Shown: piece by piece, positions 49,713 to 58,049 of the stretch
Layout: each line of letters starts with the position of its first letter
Numbering within the stretch: position 1 is the first letter of the stretch
Source of the DNA: Zipacnadum sp036504235
GTDB lineage: Bacteria; Armatimonadota; Zipacnadia; Zipacnadales; Zipacnadaceae
Assembly: GCA_036504235.1 (NCBI GenBank)
Contig: DASXVN010000076.1
Span: 9,567-73,566, forward strand
Direction: 5' to 3'
DNA length: 64,000 bases
The notes under the pieces: model-generated
The model's database searches: none
What the model saw: only the letters and a program-made list of their open reading frames with translations
Told to the model about the DNA's origin: nothing
Made by a program: the position numbers and the translations under genes

Positions 49713-51608
49713 CTAGGGCTGCCGCCACCAGGCCTCGGCCAACTCCGGCGCCGCCGCCTGGCTGTCGCCCAGCGTCGGCCAGGCGCGCAACCCGGGGGTC
49801 ACCCTCCAGCGCGCCCCCTCGAGCGCGGTCGGCGAGAAGTCAGCGCCGGCCAGGGGCGTCACTGGCTCTGACGTTCCCCGCAGCCCTCCTAGTTCGACGC
49901 TCACGCCCTTGAGGCCCGCCAGCAGTTGCGCCAGCGCCCGGCCCGCGTCGCTAGCGGGGCGCTCCCCCTGGAAGCTGTCCAGGCAGGCGCGCAGCGTCCG
50001 CACCGCCGGCGCGGCCTGCCCCGGCGCGTACTCAATCCGGCCTACGACCGCCTGCCAGCGGAAGGCCCCCGCGCTCAGCGGCAGCGACCCGGTGGCGCAG
50101 AGGTACAGCCGCTCCCGCGCCTTGCCCTCCCGGACTCCGCTCACCCAGACCAGCGCCCCCTCGGCCTGCGTGTCCCCCTCCGGCAGCAGCTTGGCCACCG
50201 CGGCGCTGGGCTGCACGCTGACCACCTTGGCCTCGTGCAGCGTCTCGTCCGGCTGGGCCAGCAGGTACTCCACGTACTTCTCCGGGGTCCGCCGCTTGAG
50301 CACGGTCAGGTACGGCTCGCTGGAATCCTCCCGGTACGGAGTCCCCTCCGCCTGCCCCAGAGACACCAGTATCGGCGACAAATCTCGGAAAAACGGCGTG
50401 CTCGGCTGCTGCCAGGAGACCTCATAGTCCGCCGAGCGCAGCCGCAGGGCGATAGTCGGCTGGCCCGCAAAAGTAGTGACCGCCCCCCCGGCCTCCCAGC
50501 CCGCGGGCAGGCCCAGGGAAAGCTGCTTGTTGTTGTCCGTCCAGCGGGGCGCCTCCTCGGGGGCCACCGTCGCCGGCTCCCAACCAGGCGCCGCGGCCCG
50601 GCTGAGCTGCCCCGCCAGGCGCGGCGCCTGCTCTGCCCACTGCGCCGCCGGGGCGTAAAGGCCGGTCACCAGCGCCGTATCGCCCTGCCGCCAGACATAC
50701 AGTACCGCCCGCACCGGCGCGGTCGCGCTCCCGGGCGTCGTCCGCCGGAAGATCGGCCCCGACACCCGCGCCGCCAGCACCTCTCCGGCCCCCAGGGGCC
50801 GAGTCGCCAGTATCTCCAGCGTCGTCCCCGTCGCGGCGGACCACAACGCCGGCAGCTTGGCCAGATCCACCTCGCCCGTCACCCGCACCGGCCACAGGAA
50901 GTACCCGCTCGGCTGCTGCGGGTCCCGCGCCTCCACCAGACCATCCTGGTTGCGGACCTCCCAGCCCGGCAGGGTCCGCAGCGTGAAGCCGTCCACCAGC
51001 GAGAGCCCCTCGGCGGTCGACGCGGGGACAGTCGCCGGCGGGAGGGCCACCGGCGGTGTCACCGCGAAGCTCTCGGCCCCGGTAGGCGTGGGCGTCAGAG
51101 ACAGACTGGTGCAGATCGCTTCCAGCCGTTGCCGCGCCGCCGCCTCAAAACCGGGCAGCCCCCGCACCGCCACGGCCACCCGCGTCTTCTCGTGAGTATA
51201 GGTAACAAAAGCCAGCAGCGGCTTAGCCTGGGTAGACACGTCCACATGCATCCAGCAGCCGGGCTGCCCGTCCGCGTCGCTGGCGGTCAGGTCGGCCAAG
51301 CGCACCGCCGCCTCGCTTAAGCCCAGGCTGTCGCGATACTCGACCGCCGCTTCCTCCGGGGTGGCCGCCGTCTCGCCCGACCAGACCTTGACCGTGACCT
51401 CGGTCCCCTGCGGCGAGAAGAGCCGCGCCTGATCGGAATGCCGCGGCGCGTCCAGCAGCCACCCCCCGGGAATCCGCAAACTAACGCCCCCCGCCGGCAG
51501 CCACACCGATTGCCAATCCGCCCCCGGCACCGCCCCGGTAAGCTGGGCGGAGACCGGTCCCGCCGCCAGAAGCACACTGACCGCTAGCGCTGCGGCTATC
51601 CTCTTCAT
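49713..51608 (-). CDS. Secreted protein of unknown function, 631 residues
   Basis: A signal peptide (MKRIAAALAVSVLLAAGPVS, cleavage near AQL) precedes several beta-rich segments that each contain a G-x-x-L/V-x-x-P-x-G-W pattern: SLRIPGGWLLDAPRHSD, TLRTLPGWEVRNQDGL and SLGLPAGWEAGGAV. I read these as three copies of a PsbP- or DcrB-like domain (strands plus helix), a common fold in secreted proteins, but the assignment is tentative. The C-terminal 150 residues have a similar strand/helix alternation. It ends 39 bases before the dienelactone hydrolase gene and might share a promoter. No catalytic motif is visible. Confidence 0.65.
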   Translation of the reverse strand: MKRIAAALAVSVLLAAGPVSAQLTGAVPGADWQSVWLPAGGVSLRIPGGWLLDAPRHSDQARLFSPQGTEVTVKVWSGETAATPEEAAVEYRDSLGLSEAAVRLADLTASDADGQPGCWMHVDVSTQAKPLLAFVTYTHEKTRVAVAVRGLPGFEAAARQRLEAICTSLSLTPTPTGAESFAVTPPVALPPATVPASTAEGLSLVDGFTLRTLPGWEVRNQDGLVEARDPQQPSGYFLWPVRVTGEVDLAKLPALWSAATGTTLEILATRPLGAGEVLAARVSGPIFRRTTPGSATAPVRAVLYVWRQGDTALVTGLYAPAAQWAEQAPRLAGQLSRAAAPGWEPATVAPEEAPRWTDNNKQLSLGLPAGWEAGGAVTTFAGQPTIALRLRSADYEVSWQQPSTPFFRDLSPILVSLGQAEGTPYREDSSEPYLTVLKRRTPEKYVEYLLAQPDETLHEAKVVSVQPSAAVAKLLPEGDTQAEGALVWVSGVREGKARERLYLCATGSLPLSAGAFRWQAVVGRIEYAPGQAAPAVRTLRACLDSFQGERPASDAGRALAQLLAGLKGVSVELGGLRGTSEPVTPLAGADFSPTALEGARWRVTPGLRAWPTLGDSQAAAPELAEAWWRQP

Positions 51609-51751
51609 AGTGTCTACCTAATTCCCGTTTCCCCGCGGAACTCCTGCCCCAGCGGGTCCCCCGCCGGGAGGATTGCCGCCTCCCCAGGGCGAACCAGTTC
51701 CCAATCGTGGTCGTTTCCGGCCGCACCGCCACTATCTGAGGAGGAATCCCT

Positions 51752-52747
51752 ATGTCCTTTGACGTCGTAACCTTCGGCGAAGCCATGGTCCGCCTGACTC
51801 CGCCGCTTTTCCAGCGTATCGAGCAGGCCAGCGAGCTGTGGATGCACGTCGGCGGCGGCGAGTTCAACGTCGCCATCGGCGCTTCCCGCCTGGGCCTGAC
51901 CTCGGCCTGGGTCTCCGCCCTGCCCGTCAACCCCCTGGGCCGTCTGGTCCGCAACAAGGCCCGCGAGCACGGGGTCAACACCGATTACGTCGCCTGGCAC
52001 GAGAAGGAGCGCTGCGGCCTGTACTTCCTGGAGATGGGCACCGCCCCGCGCCCCAACGCCGTCCTCTACGACCGCGCCAACGCGGCGGTCTCCAACCTCC
52101 AGCCCGGCGAGCTAGACTGGGACGGCGTCTTCGCGGGCGCGAAGGCCTTCCACGTCTCCGGCATCACCCCCGCCCTCTCGGCAAGCTGCTGCGAGGTCAC
52201 CATGGAGGCTCTGCAGAAGGCCAAGCAGCACGGACTGTTCGTGTCCTACGACCTCAACTACCGCAAGAACCTCTGGTCCACCGCCGAGGCCGCCGCCGCC
52301 CAGGAGCCGATGATGGACTACGTGGACCTGCTGATCACCACCGAGGACGACGCGAACGAGGTCTTCGGCCACCAGGGCGCCCCGGCCTCGGTCTGCCGGG
52401 AACTCAAGGAGCGCTTCGGCTTCACCGCCGCGGCCATGACCCTGCGCCGCATCGACACCGTCCTGCGCCACGGCTGGACCTCGATTATCTACGCCGACAA
52501 GCTCTATGAGGACGTCACCTACGAGCTAGAGAACGTGGACCGCGTAGGCGGCGGCGACAGCTTCTCGGCCGGCTGCCTCTACGGCTGGCTGACCACGCAA
52601 GACTGGCAGCAAGCAGTAGCCTGGGGCGACGCCTTCAGCGCCCTCAAGCACACCAACCTGGGCGACGTAAACTTCGCCACCCGCGAAGAAACCGAGCGTC
52701 TCATGAAGTCCTACGGCGACAAGCTCCGCTTCAAGATTCAGAGGTAG
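51752..52747 (+). CDS. PfkB-family sugar kinase, KDG kinase-like
   Basis: 331 residues. It starts FDVVTFGEAMVRLTPP, has the substrate lid GGGEFNVAIGASRLGL, and ends with the phosphoryl-transfer motif VDRVGGGDSFSAGCLYG, whose Asp is the catalytic base. The segment SYDLNYRKNLW is typical of 2-keto-3-deoxygluconate kinases, which make 2-keto-3-deoxy-6-phosphogluconate in pectin and Entner-Doudoroff pathways. No aldolase is adjacent. ATG at 51752 has GAGGAGGA upstream. Ribokinase-like activity on another sugar remains possible. Confidence 0.85.
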   Translation: MSFDVVTFGEAMVRLTPPLFQRIEQASELWMHVGGGEFNVAIGASRLGLTSAWVSALPVNPLGRLVRNKAREHGVNTDYVAWHEKERCGLYFLEMGTAPRPNAVLYDRANAAVSNLQPGELDWDGVFAGAKAFHVSGITPALSASCCEVTMEALQKAKQHGLFVSYDLNYRKNLWSTAEAAAAQEPMMDYVDLLITTEDDANEVFGHQGAPASVCRELKERFGFTAAAMTLRRIDTVLRHGWTSIIYADKLYEDVTYELENVDRVGGGDSFSAGCLYGWLTTQDWQQAVAWGDAFSALKHTNLGDVNFATREETERLMKSYGDKLRFKIQR

Positions 52748-52767
52748 ATAGACGCGGCCGTTTCCGC

Positions 52768-52845
52768 GTAGGGGCGGAAGTTGCCCGGTCCGCCGGGCAA
52801 TCTCCGCCCGCGCCCGCCACTAACACTCTCTTCTTCACAACCTTG
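52768..52845. repeat. GTAGGGGCGG palindrome and tail upstream of the RAYT gene
   Basis: The element reads GTAGGGGCGGAAG, inner stem TTGCCCGG/CCGGGCAA, and CTCCGCCCGC, then a tail CGCCCGCCAC...CTCTTC that matches the copies downstream of the RAYT gene. It stops about 2 bases before the RAYT ATG, so the gene is embedded in its own repeat array. Confidence 0.88.
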
Positions 52846-52847
52846 AC

Positions 52848-53357
52848 ATGGACCGCACCCCTACCGACAATCCGGTCGTTCGCCTGCCGCAACGACATGA
52901 CTGCCGCCCGCGGCTTGATTCGTACGTCTACGGGCCGTCTGGCTATGTCACGCACGTTGCCATCGGTTCTCACCGAAAACGCCCGGTGCTGACTACCAAT
53001 CCCCAGGTCGCTGGCCTGATCTGCGCGTGCCTGGAGGCTGCGGCCTTCGCCCAGGGTGGGCGGCTCTATTGCTACTGTCTGATGCCCGATCATCTGCACT
53101 TTCTGGTCGCCATTGACCCGGGCGGGAGCAACGTCGCCACGATCGTTCGCTCTTTTGGCATCCGGGTGACGATGCGGACCAAGCACCTCTGCGCTCCGCC
53201 GCTTTTCCAACGCAGCTTCTACGATTCCGTAGTCCGGGAGGACGACGATCTACCGGAGCGCTGCACATACGTGGTGAATAATCCGGTGCGCCAGGAGCTG
53301 GTGGCGGATTGGCGCGACTATCCTTACACGTGGCTCTCTCCAGAGTTGGGAAGCTAA
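52848..53357 (+). mobile_element. REP-associated tyrosine transposase (RAYT)
   Basis: 169 residues with the Y1 transposase (IS200-like) fold. It has YGPSGYVTHVAIGSHRKRP, the metal-binding HUH-type motif in MPDHLHFLV, and the C-terminal FQRSFYDSVVREDDDLPERC followed by YVVNNPVRQELV and WRDYPYTW, which is diagnostic of RAYTs. These single-stranded DNA transposases act on REP hairpins. The gene is flanked by direct copies of the GTAGGGGCGG palindrome, upstream at 52768 and downstream at 53417 and 53637. No ribosome site precedes the ATG, so expression may be low. It is the only transposase-like gene in the window. Confidence 0.88.
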
Positions 53358-53370
53358 CGCTGTTGCCCTT

Positions 53371-53790
53371 GTAGGGAGACGACCGCTTCATGCGCGAACC
53401 CCCTGCCGTTGCCCTTGTAGGGGCGGAAGTTGCCCGGTCCGCCGGGTAATCTCCGCCCGCGCCCGCCACCAACCGCCTCTTCCTCACCCCCTGACGCCCA
53501 ACGCGACATCGCCTCGTCGAATCAGCGAACCACCCCCAACCTAGCGACCGCCGCGGGCGGAGATTCGGCGCCGACGCCGAACTTCCGCCCCTACGGGAGA
53601 CGACCGCTTCATGCGCGAACCCCTGCCGTTGCCCTTGTAGGGGCGGAAGTTTTCGCGTCCTAGCGAAAATCTCCGCCCGCGCCCGCCACCAACCGCCTCT
53701 TCCTCACCACCTGACGCCCAACGCGACACCGCCTCGTCGAATCAGCGAACCACCCCCAACCCTAGCGACCGCCACCGTTCTGCTGCTAGT
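53371..53790. repeat. Tandem REP units of about 220 bp downstream of RAYT
   Basis: Two direct units begin GAGACGACCGCTTCATGCGC at 53376 and 53597. Each contains the GTAGGGGCGGAAG hairpin (53417-53460 and 53637-53680) and the CGCCCGCCACCAACCGCCTC tail. The inner stem differs: TTGCCCGG/CCGGGTAA in unit 1 and TTTTCGC/GCGAAAA in unit 2. Unit 1 also ends with an opposed hairpin (53553-53594, inner stem TTCGGCG/CGCCGAA) that is missing from unit 2. From 53790 to 53928 there is no gene. Confidence 0.88.
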
Positions 53791-53928
53791 GTTCTGGCAC
53801 GGACTGGGAATGTACCTCGCGCACCTGCATGCCGGATAGGACGCCCCCTCCCGCCGAACCTCTCCCGGCGCCCCGGCGTCGTTCCTCCTCAGACGTCGCA
53901 CCCTTGCCGCCCCTGGGAGGAACCCCGT

Positions 53929-54498
53929 ATGCGCCCGAAGGCCCGTTGGTATCGAGGAGCCCTCACTGCCGCCGGAGCCCTGATCGCCACCAGCGCCTGG
54001 GCGCAAGGCCCTCCCGGGCCGCCCCGCCGGTCCTTCTGGCTGGACCCTGTCCACCTCCTCGGCCTCTCCGCGCCCCTGGTCATGGCCGTGGCCCTGGTCA
54101 TCGGCCTGACCATCTTCTTCGGCCTACGCCGTCATGGCCTGGCCTATGACTCGCCGGCCCGCCAGGGTCGCCGCCGCTGGCATATCGCCTTCGGCCTGAC
54201 CGGGGGTAGCCTCGCGATCGCCCACGCCCTCGGCCGCTACCACCAGTTTGGCGACAAAATTGACTTCACCCAGGCGGCGCCCAACCTGGCCCTGGCCTCG
54301 GTGCTGCTGCTAGCTATCGCCGGCATCTTGCGCGCCTCCCTGCCCTCTCGCCACGCCACCGCCCTGAGCGTCTTGGCCTGGTGCCACCGGCTGGGGGTGG
54401 TGGGCATGCTGGGTTTCGCCGCCTGGCACGCGACCGGCGCGGTCCTCTTTCACCTCGCGCGGATGGCGAAGGCCGCCGCGACGCCCCCTCGCGGCTAG
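53929..54498 (+). CDS. Four-helix membrane protein, possible heme or redox type
   Basis: 189 residues. A signal-like first helix (ALTAAGALIATSAWA) is followed by four hydrophobic segments near 38-60, 90-104, 115-130 and 145-165. His residues in or next to helices (WHIAFG, IAHALGRYH, CHRLGVVG, AAWHATGAVLFH) recall b-type cytochrome or ferric-reductase-like bundles, but no named family is certain. Residues 25-33 are Gly/Pro-rich. ATG at 53929 has GGGAGG upstream. It ends at 54498, just before a T-rich stretch. The next gene is 485 bases away. Confidence 0.6.
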   Translation: MRPKARWYRGALTAAGALIATSAWAQGPPGPPRRSFWLDPVHLLGLSAPLVMAVALVIGLTIFFGLRRHGLAYDSPARQGRRRWHIAFGLTGGSLAIAHALGRYHQFGDKIDFTQAAPNLALASVLLLAIAGILRASLPSRHATALSVLAWCHRLGVVGMLGFAAWHATGAVLFHLARMAKAAATPPRG

Positions 54499-54858
54499 TT
54501 TTTTTGGGTATTTTTTCTCCCCGAGAAGGAATCCCCCCGGACAGGGGGAATACCACCTGCGGCGCGGGTTACTACTCGCGCTTGACAACAGGTTTTGCAC
54601 TCGGGGCATTGGCGCGCGCGAGCGCGTCGGGGCAATCTTCGCAGCTGGACAGAGGCGGACTCGGCTTTCTTTTCTGCTTGGGGGCAGACTAGAGCGTACC
54701 GGTCGGGTCAGCGTCGGTCCTCACCACACTACTACCTCTCCCCTATCACACCAACGGTCTTGCCGTCCCTATCGGTCGTCCGCCAAGCGCGGCCACTCGG
54801 GCGAGATTCGCTAGGTCCCGCCAGTGGGCGCGGCTTGGCGCGTCCGCCTACGACCGAC
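54499..54858. other. Gene-free segment with a T-rich tract
   Basis: No gene. It opens with an AT-rich tract (TTTTTTTGGGTATTTTTT, 54499-54516), then a stem AATCCCCC/AGGGGGAAT at about 54530-54552, a GCGCGCGAGCGCG palindrome near 54611, and otherwise plain sequence up to the DnaA-box cluster. Confidence 0.6.
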
Positions 54859-54943
54859 TGTGGATAACTACGTGGATTCCGCGTGAATAAGCGGTATACG
54901 CGTGGTTCGTCACCTGTGGAAAACCACACTTGGCTGTGGATAA
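54859..54943. promoter_or_regulatory. DnaA-box cluster
   Basis: Two perfect DnaA boxes, TGTGGATAA (54859-54867 and 54935-54943), and one with a single mismatch, TGTGGAAAA (54915-54923), lie on one strand within 85 bases. A TGTGGATAA match is rare in this base composition, so the cluster is unlikely to be chance. It may be a replication origin element or a DnaA-controlled promoter for the next gene, whose ATG is 40 bases away. Confidence 0.6.
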
Positions 54944-54983
54944 CTCGCCGTACCACCAGCATTTCAGGAGGATCAGTATCGCT

Positions 54984-56057
54984 ATGGCCACTCCTCGTAT
55001 CGGCATCGTCGGCATCGGCACTTTCGGCATCAATCACCTGCGCTGTTTCCGGCAGATGGGCTACACGGGCGACGCGGAATTGGTCGCCGCTTGCGATATG
55101 AACGCGGACCTGCTCGCCCTGCGCCAGCAGGAATTCAGCTTCACCCCTTACACCGACTATCACGAGATGCTGGAGAAGGAGAACCTGGACGGAATCACCG
55201 TGGTCACGCCCGACCCCTTCCACCGCGAGGTAGTCCTCGCCGCCGCCGCCGCCGGCGTCCACGTGATGAGCGAAAAGCCCCTCGACGTAACCGTAGAGGG
55301 CTGCCAAGAGATGACCGAGGCCTGCGCGCAGGCCGGCATCCTGCTGCAGGTGGACTTCCACAAGCGCTATGACGAGTACCATCTGGCTATGCGCGACAAG
55401 ATCGCCGCCGGCGACCTCGGCCAAATCGAGTACGGCTACGCGCACATGGAGGACCGCATCGAGGTCCCCCGCGACTGGTTCCCCGGCTGGGCGGGCAAGT
55501 CGTCCCCGGCCTGGTTCCTGGGCATCCACTTCTACGATCTGGCCCGCTTCCTGCTGGGAGCCAACGGGGTCTCCGTCTGGGCTACCGGCAATCGTGGCCG
55601 CCTGCGGAGCCTCGGCGTGGACGCCTGGGATTCCGTCTGCGCCAAGGTCCTCTTCGACAACGGCGCCACGGTCAGCTTCGACACCTCCTGGATTCTCCCG
55701 GACGGTTTCGAGGCCATCGTCAACCAGGGCATCCGCCTGGTCGGCGCCAAGGGCATGCTCGAATGCGACAGCCAGGACCGCGGCACGATGACCTGCTGCG
55801 CCGACGATCAGCCCATGATGCAGACCCACAACAAGAGCTTCCTGCGCCAGGTGACGGACAAGTACGGGCGCGAGCTCTGGGAGGGCTACGGCATGACCAG
55901 CATCGCCGACTTCGCCCTCAACGTAAAGCTGCTCCTGGAGGGCCGCACGCTAGCCGACCTCGGCGCGTACCCCAGCGGCGAAGACGGCATAGAGGCCACC
56001 AAAATAGCCGCCGGCGTACATAAGAGCCTGGAATCCGGCGGAATCGTACAGCTGTAG
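54984..56057 (+). CDS. Gfo/Idh/MocA-family oxidoreductase
   Basis: 357 residues from the ATG at 54984 (AGGAGG 12 bases upstream). The Rossmann glycine motif is IGIVGIGTFGINHLRCF. The conserved E-K-P of the family is MSEKPLDVTVEGCQEM, and the C-terminal domain has QVDFHKRYDEYH, AHMEDRI and GIHFYDLARFLLG, with the catalytic H-x-x-D. Such enzymes oxidise or reduce sugars and cyclitols using NAD(P). The start was chosen on the ribosome site; the frame extends 18 codons upstream. It ends LESGGIVQL with a TAG at the edge of a GTAGGGCG repeat. Confidence 0.9.
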   Translation: MATPRIGIVGIGTFGINHLRCFRQMGYTGDAELVAACDMNADLLALRQQEFSFTPYTDYHEMLEKENLDGITVVTPDPFHREVVLAAAAAGVHVMSEKPLDVTVEGCQEMTEACAQAGILLQVDFHKRYDEYHLAMRDKIAAGDLGQIEYGYAHMEDRIEVPRDWFPGWAGKSSPAWFLGIHFYDLARFLLGANGVSVWATGNRGRLRSLGVDAWDSVCAKVLFDNGATVSFDTSWILPDGFEAIVNQGIRLVGAKGMLECDSQDRGTMTCCADDQPMMQTHNKSFLRQVTDKYGRELWEGYGMTSIADFALNVKLLLEGRTLADLGAYPSGEDGIEATKIAAGVHKSLESGGIVQL

Positions 56058-56310
56058 GGCGTTGTCCGCCGCCCGTCGGTGGCACCGGCGTCTCGCCGGT
56101 GCATGCCGTTAGCATCTTGGCCGTTGCCGTTGCCGTTGCCGTTGTAGGGGCGCGTTTGGCGGCGTCTGCGCCGACACACACGCCCGCTCGCTGCCTGACA
56201 GTCAGCGTAAGGGGACAATCCCCGGCCGTTGCCGTTCGACTTTGCCGTTCCCTCTCCTATTTAGGGGAGGGCGGCGGCGTCCCCGCCGCCGGGGAGGGGT
56301 CCGCCGTTGC
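56058..56310. repeat. Repeat island after the oxidoreductase gene
   Basis: No gene. It contains TGTAGGGCG (family G edge), the CACCGGCGTCTCGCCGGTG palindrome (F), a tandem (GCCGTT)4 run at about 56120-56143, GTAGGGGCGCGTTTGG with the inner word GGCGTCTGCGCC (A-like), and CCCTCTCCTATTTAGGGGAGGG with its partner GCCGGGGAGGGG (H). The part up to 56384 leads to the next gene's GGGAGGTGA site. Confidence 0.85.
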
Positions 56311-56384
56311 CGCACCCGAACGTTTTCGCTCGCGACTCGCTCCGGCGACTCGCGTTGACTAACACAAAAGGGAGGTGAACAATT

Positions 56385-56804
56385 TTGCGGAGTATTCACT
56401 TGCGGGTGGCTGTGGGAGTGGTTGGCGCCTTGTTGGCGCTGGGCGCGACGTTGGCCGTGAGCTCTTTAGGTCAGGACAACGTACCGCTGATCTGGGATGG
56501 CCACCTGATCCTACGTATTCGCGTGGGCAGCGGCGGGCTGACGTCAGCGGAGCGAGCCTCAGAGATTCAGATGCGCCTGGAGGACCTCATGGCCGACCAG
56601 TTCGCCAATGAACGCGCCGACATAATCGGGCGCATCGCCGTGCACAAGTACGGCAAGGAGCTAACCATCGGCACCCCCGACCGTCTGCTCATGACCGTGA
56701 CCCTGGCGGACGCGCGGGCCTGTAACTCGACCGTATTCTGGCTGGCCCAGTACTGGCGCGCCCGGATCATCGAGGCCATGATCATAGCCACGCGCACCGG
56801 CTAG
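56385..56804 (+). CDS. Small envelope protein resembling the N-terminal domain of MscS-like channels
   Basis: 139 residues from a TTG at 56385, which is supported by GGGAGGTGA 6 bases upstream. A signal peptide (LRVAVGVVGALLALGATLAV) precedes VPLIWDGHLILRIRVGSGGL, SAERASEIQMRLEDLM, a turn, and VTLADARACNSTVFWLAQYW followed by RARIIEAMII. This ldG-L-xVR...S-ERA...DA...A-LA-W pattern is what I know from the periplasmic N-terminal region of cyanobacterial MscS-type channels. No channel domain follows; the stop is followed by a terminator. The assignment is tentative. Confidence 0.6.
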   Translation: MRSIHLRVAVGVVGALLALGATLAVSSLGQDNVPLIWDGHLILRIRVGSGGLTSAERASEIQMRLEDLMADQFANERADIIGRIAVHKYGKELTIGTPDRLLMTVTLADARACNSTVFWLAQYWRARIIEAMIIATRTG

Positions 56805-56904
56805 CGCTCGTCTCCCGAGAACCGCTTCACCACACCGCTGCCCTATATCGCACTAATCGCCGCGCATATCCGCCGCACCCAACTCGGGATCGTACAGATC
56901 AAGC

Positions 56905-56935
56905 CAGGCCGGGGAGCACTTTCCCCGGCCTGCTT
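56905..56935 (+). terminator. Terminator after the MscS-N-like gene
   Basis: CAGGCCGGGGA (56905-56915) pairs with TCCCCGGCCTG (56922-56932 approximately) across a short loop, followed by CTTTG. It lies about 100 bases past the stop codon. Confidence 0.7.
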
Positions 56936-56964
56936 TGCGTTCGAAGGGCAGCCGCTAACCCTCC

Positions 56965-57485
56965 CGTAGGGGCGGAGCTTGCTCCGCCCGGCCGTTAGCC
57001 GTCGCCGTTGCCGTCGCCGTTTGTAGGGCGGGGACTCGTGCCCCGCCGTCGCTAGGCAGACGTAATCCGCCGGGGCACAGTCCTCGGCGCACTGTGCGAA
57101 TGCCGTTGCCTTTCCCGGAGGGGCCGCACGAGCGCAGCGAGGCCAGCCCTGCCGTTCGCCTTGGCCGTTTGTAGGGCGGGGCCTACGCGCCCCGCCGGCC
57201 GTTGCCTCTGCCCTTGCCCTTCTCCCCCTCTCCCAAGCCGAAGGCGCGGGAGAGGGGGCCGGGGGGTGAGGTTAAGACTGGCGTCCCGCCTCCCCCTTCC
57301 GCTTCGACGCGGGCGGAGCAAGCTCCGCCCCTACGGGGAAACGGCGCCGGCCATCCGCCGTTCCCCCCTCTCCCAAAGTGGGAGAGGGGCGGGGGTGAGG
57401 AAGCCGTTGCCGTTCCCCCCTCTCCTGCGGGCGCTCGTCGGCGAGCGCCACGGAGAGGGGCCGGGGGTGAGGCCCGGCGGTCACT
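56965..57485. repeat. Repeat island before the DUF3237 gene
   Basis: No gene. In order: GTAGGGGCGGAGCTTG (A, short), a GCCGTCGCCGTT linker run, GTAGGGCGGGGACTCG (G), family D (57114-57155), GTAGGGCGGGGCCTACG, B copies at about 57222-57272, 57363-57400 and 57415-57472, and GGGCGGAGCAAGCTCCGCCC in reverse at 57310. Inner loops of the B copies differ: AAGCCGAAGGCGC, AAAGT and TGCGGGCGCTCGTCGGCGAG. Confidence 0.85.
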
Positions 57486-57506
57486 GCCGACGCTCCGGGC
57501 GCTAGC

Positions 57507-57947
57507 TCACTGCATGTGCGCCTCAATGTGAATGTCGCCACTAGCGAAATTCACGGTGCCAAAGCCCCAGACCTGTCGCGTGTTGACCCACAAGTAATCC
57601 TCGGCCGGCGTGGTGAGACTGATGTTCTCACAAAGGTCGGCGATGGCCTCGCCGGCGCGAGGCACGCCCACCCCGTCGGCCGACAGGGCGATCCGCTGAC
57701 CGCCCTTCGTCTCAATGACGGCGCGTATGTCGAGGTCAATGCGCCCGTCCGCCCGCAGTCGGAGGTAGTCCACGCCCCGCACCTGACCAGTCAATCGCCC
57801 CGTGGCGTGACCTTCAAAGGCCACGTCAATGCGAGCACCTTGCGGAGGGATTGGAGACTGGCCCGCGAGGATGGACTTCAGCGTAATCCCGTAGTCCGTC
57901 ACTCCCATGACTTTCAGATCGTATTCGTAGATCTTTTCGCCTCTCAT
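57507..57947 (-). CDS. DUF3237-family protein
   Basis: 146 residues from the ATG at 57947 (AAGGGG upstream). It has YEYDLKVMGVTDYGITLKSI, the conserved RIDVAFEGHATGRLTGQVRG, VDYLRLRADGRIDLDIRAVI and VNTRQVWGFGTVNFASGDIH. The last motif is typical of DUF3237, a beta-barrel family of unknown function. The open frame continues upstream for over 140 codons, but that part is translated repeat sequence. It is the only minus-strand gene to the right of 51.7 kb, and islands of repeats isolate it on both sides. Confidence 0.85.
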   Translation of the reverse strand: MRGEKIYEYDLKVMGVTDYGITLKSILAGQSPIPPQGARIDVAFEGHATGRLTGQVRGVDYLRLRADGRIDLDIRAVIETKGGQRIALSADGVGVPRAGEAIADLCENISLTTPAEDYLWVNTRQVWGFGTVNFASGDIHIEAHMQ

Positions 57948-58049
57948 GGAACCCCTTCTCTCTTCTACTGAGTTTGCAGTGCCACGCGTCGCGAAACCCA
58001 ACTGGCCCTCAACCGGGCCGCCCGCCCCGACCAACGCGCCGGCTGAGCA

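Noticed and set aside
53371..53790. A CRISPR-like array at the tandem repeats
   Set aside because: Units are about 220 bp with internal hairpins and no regular short spacers, and no cas genes are present.
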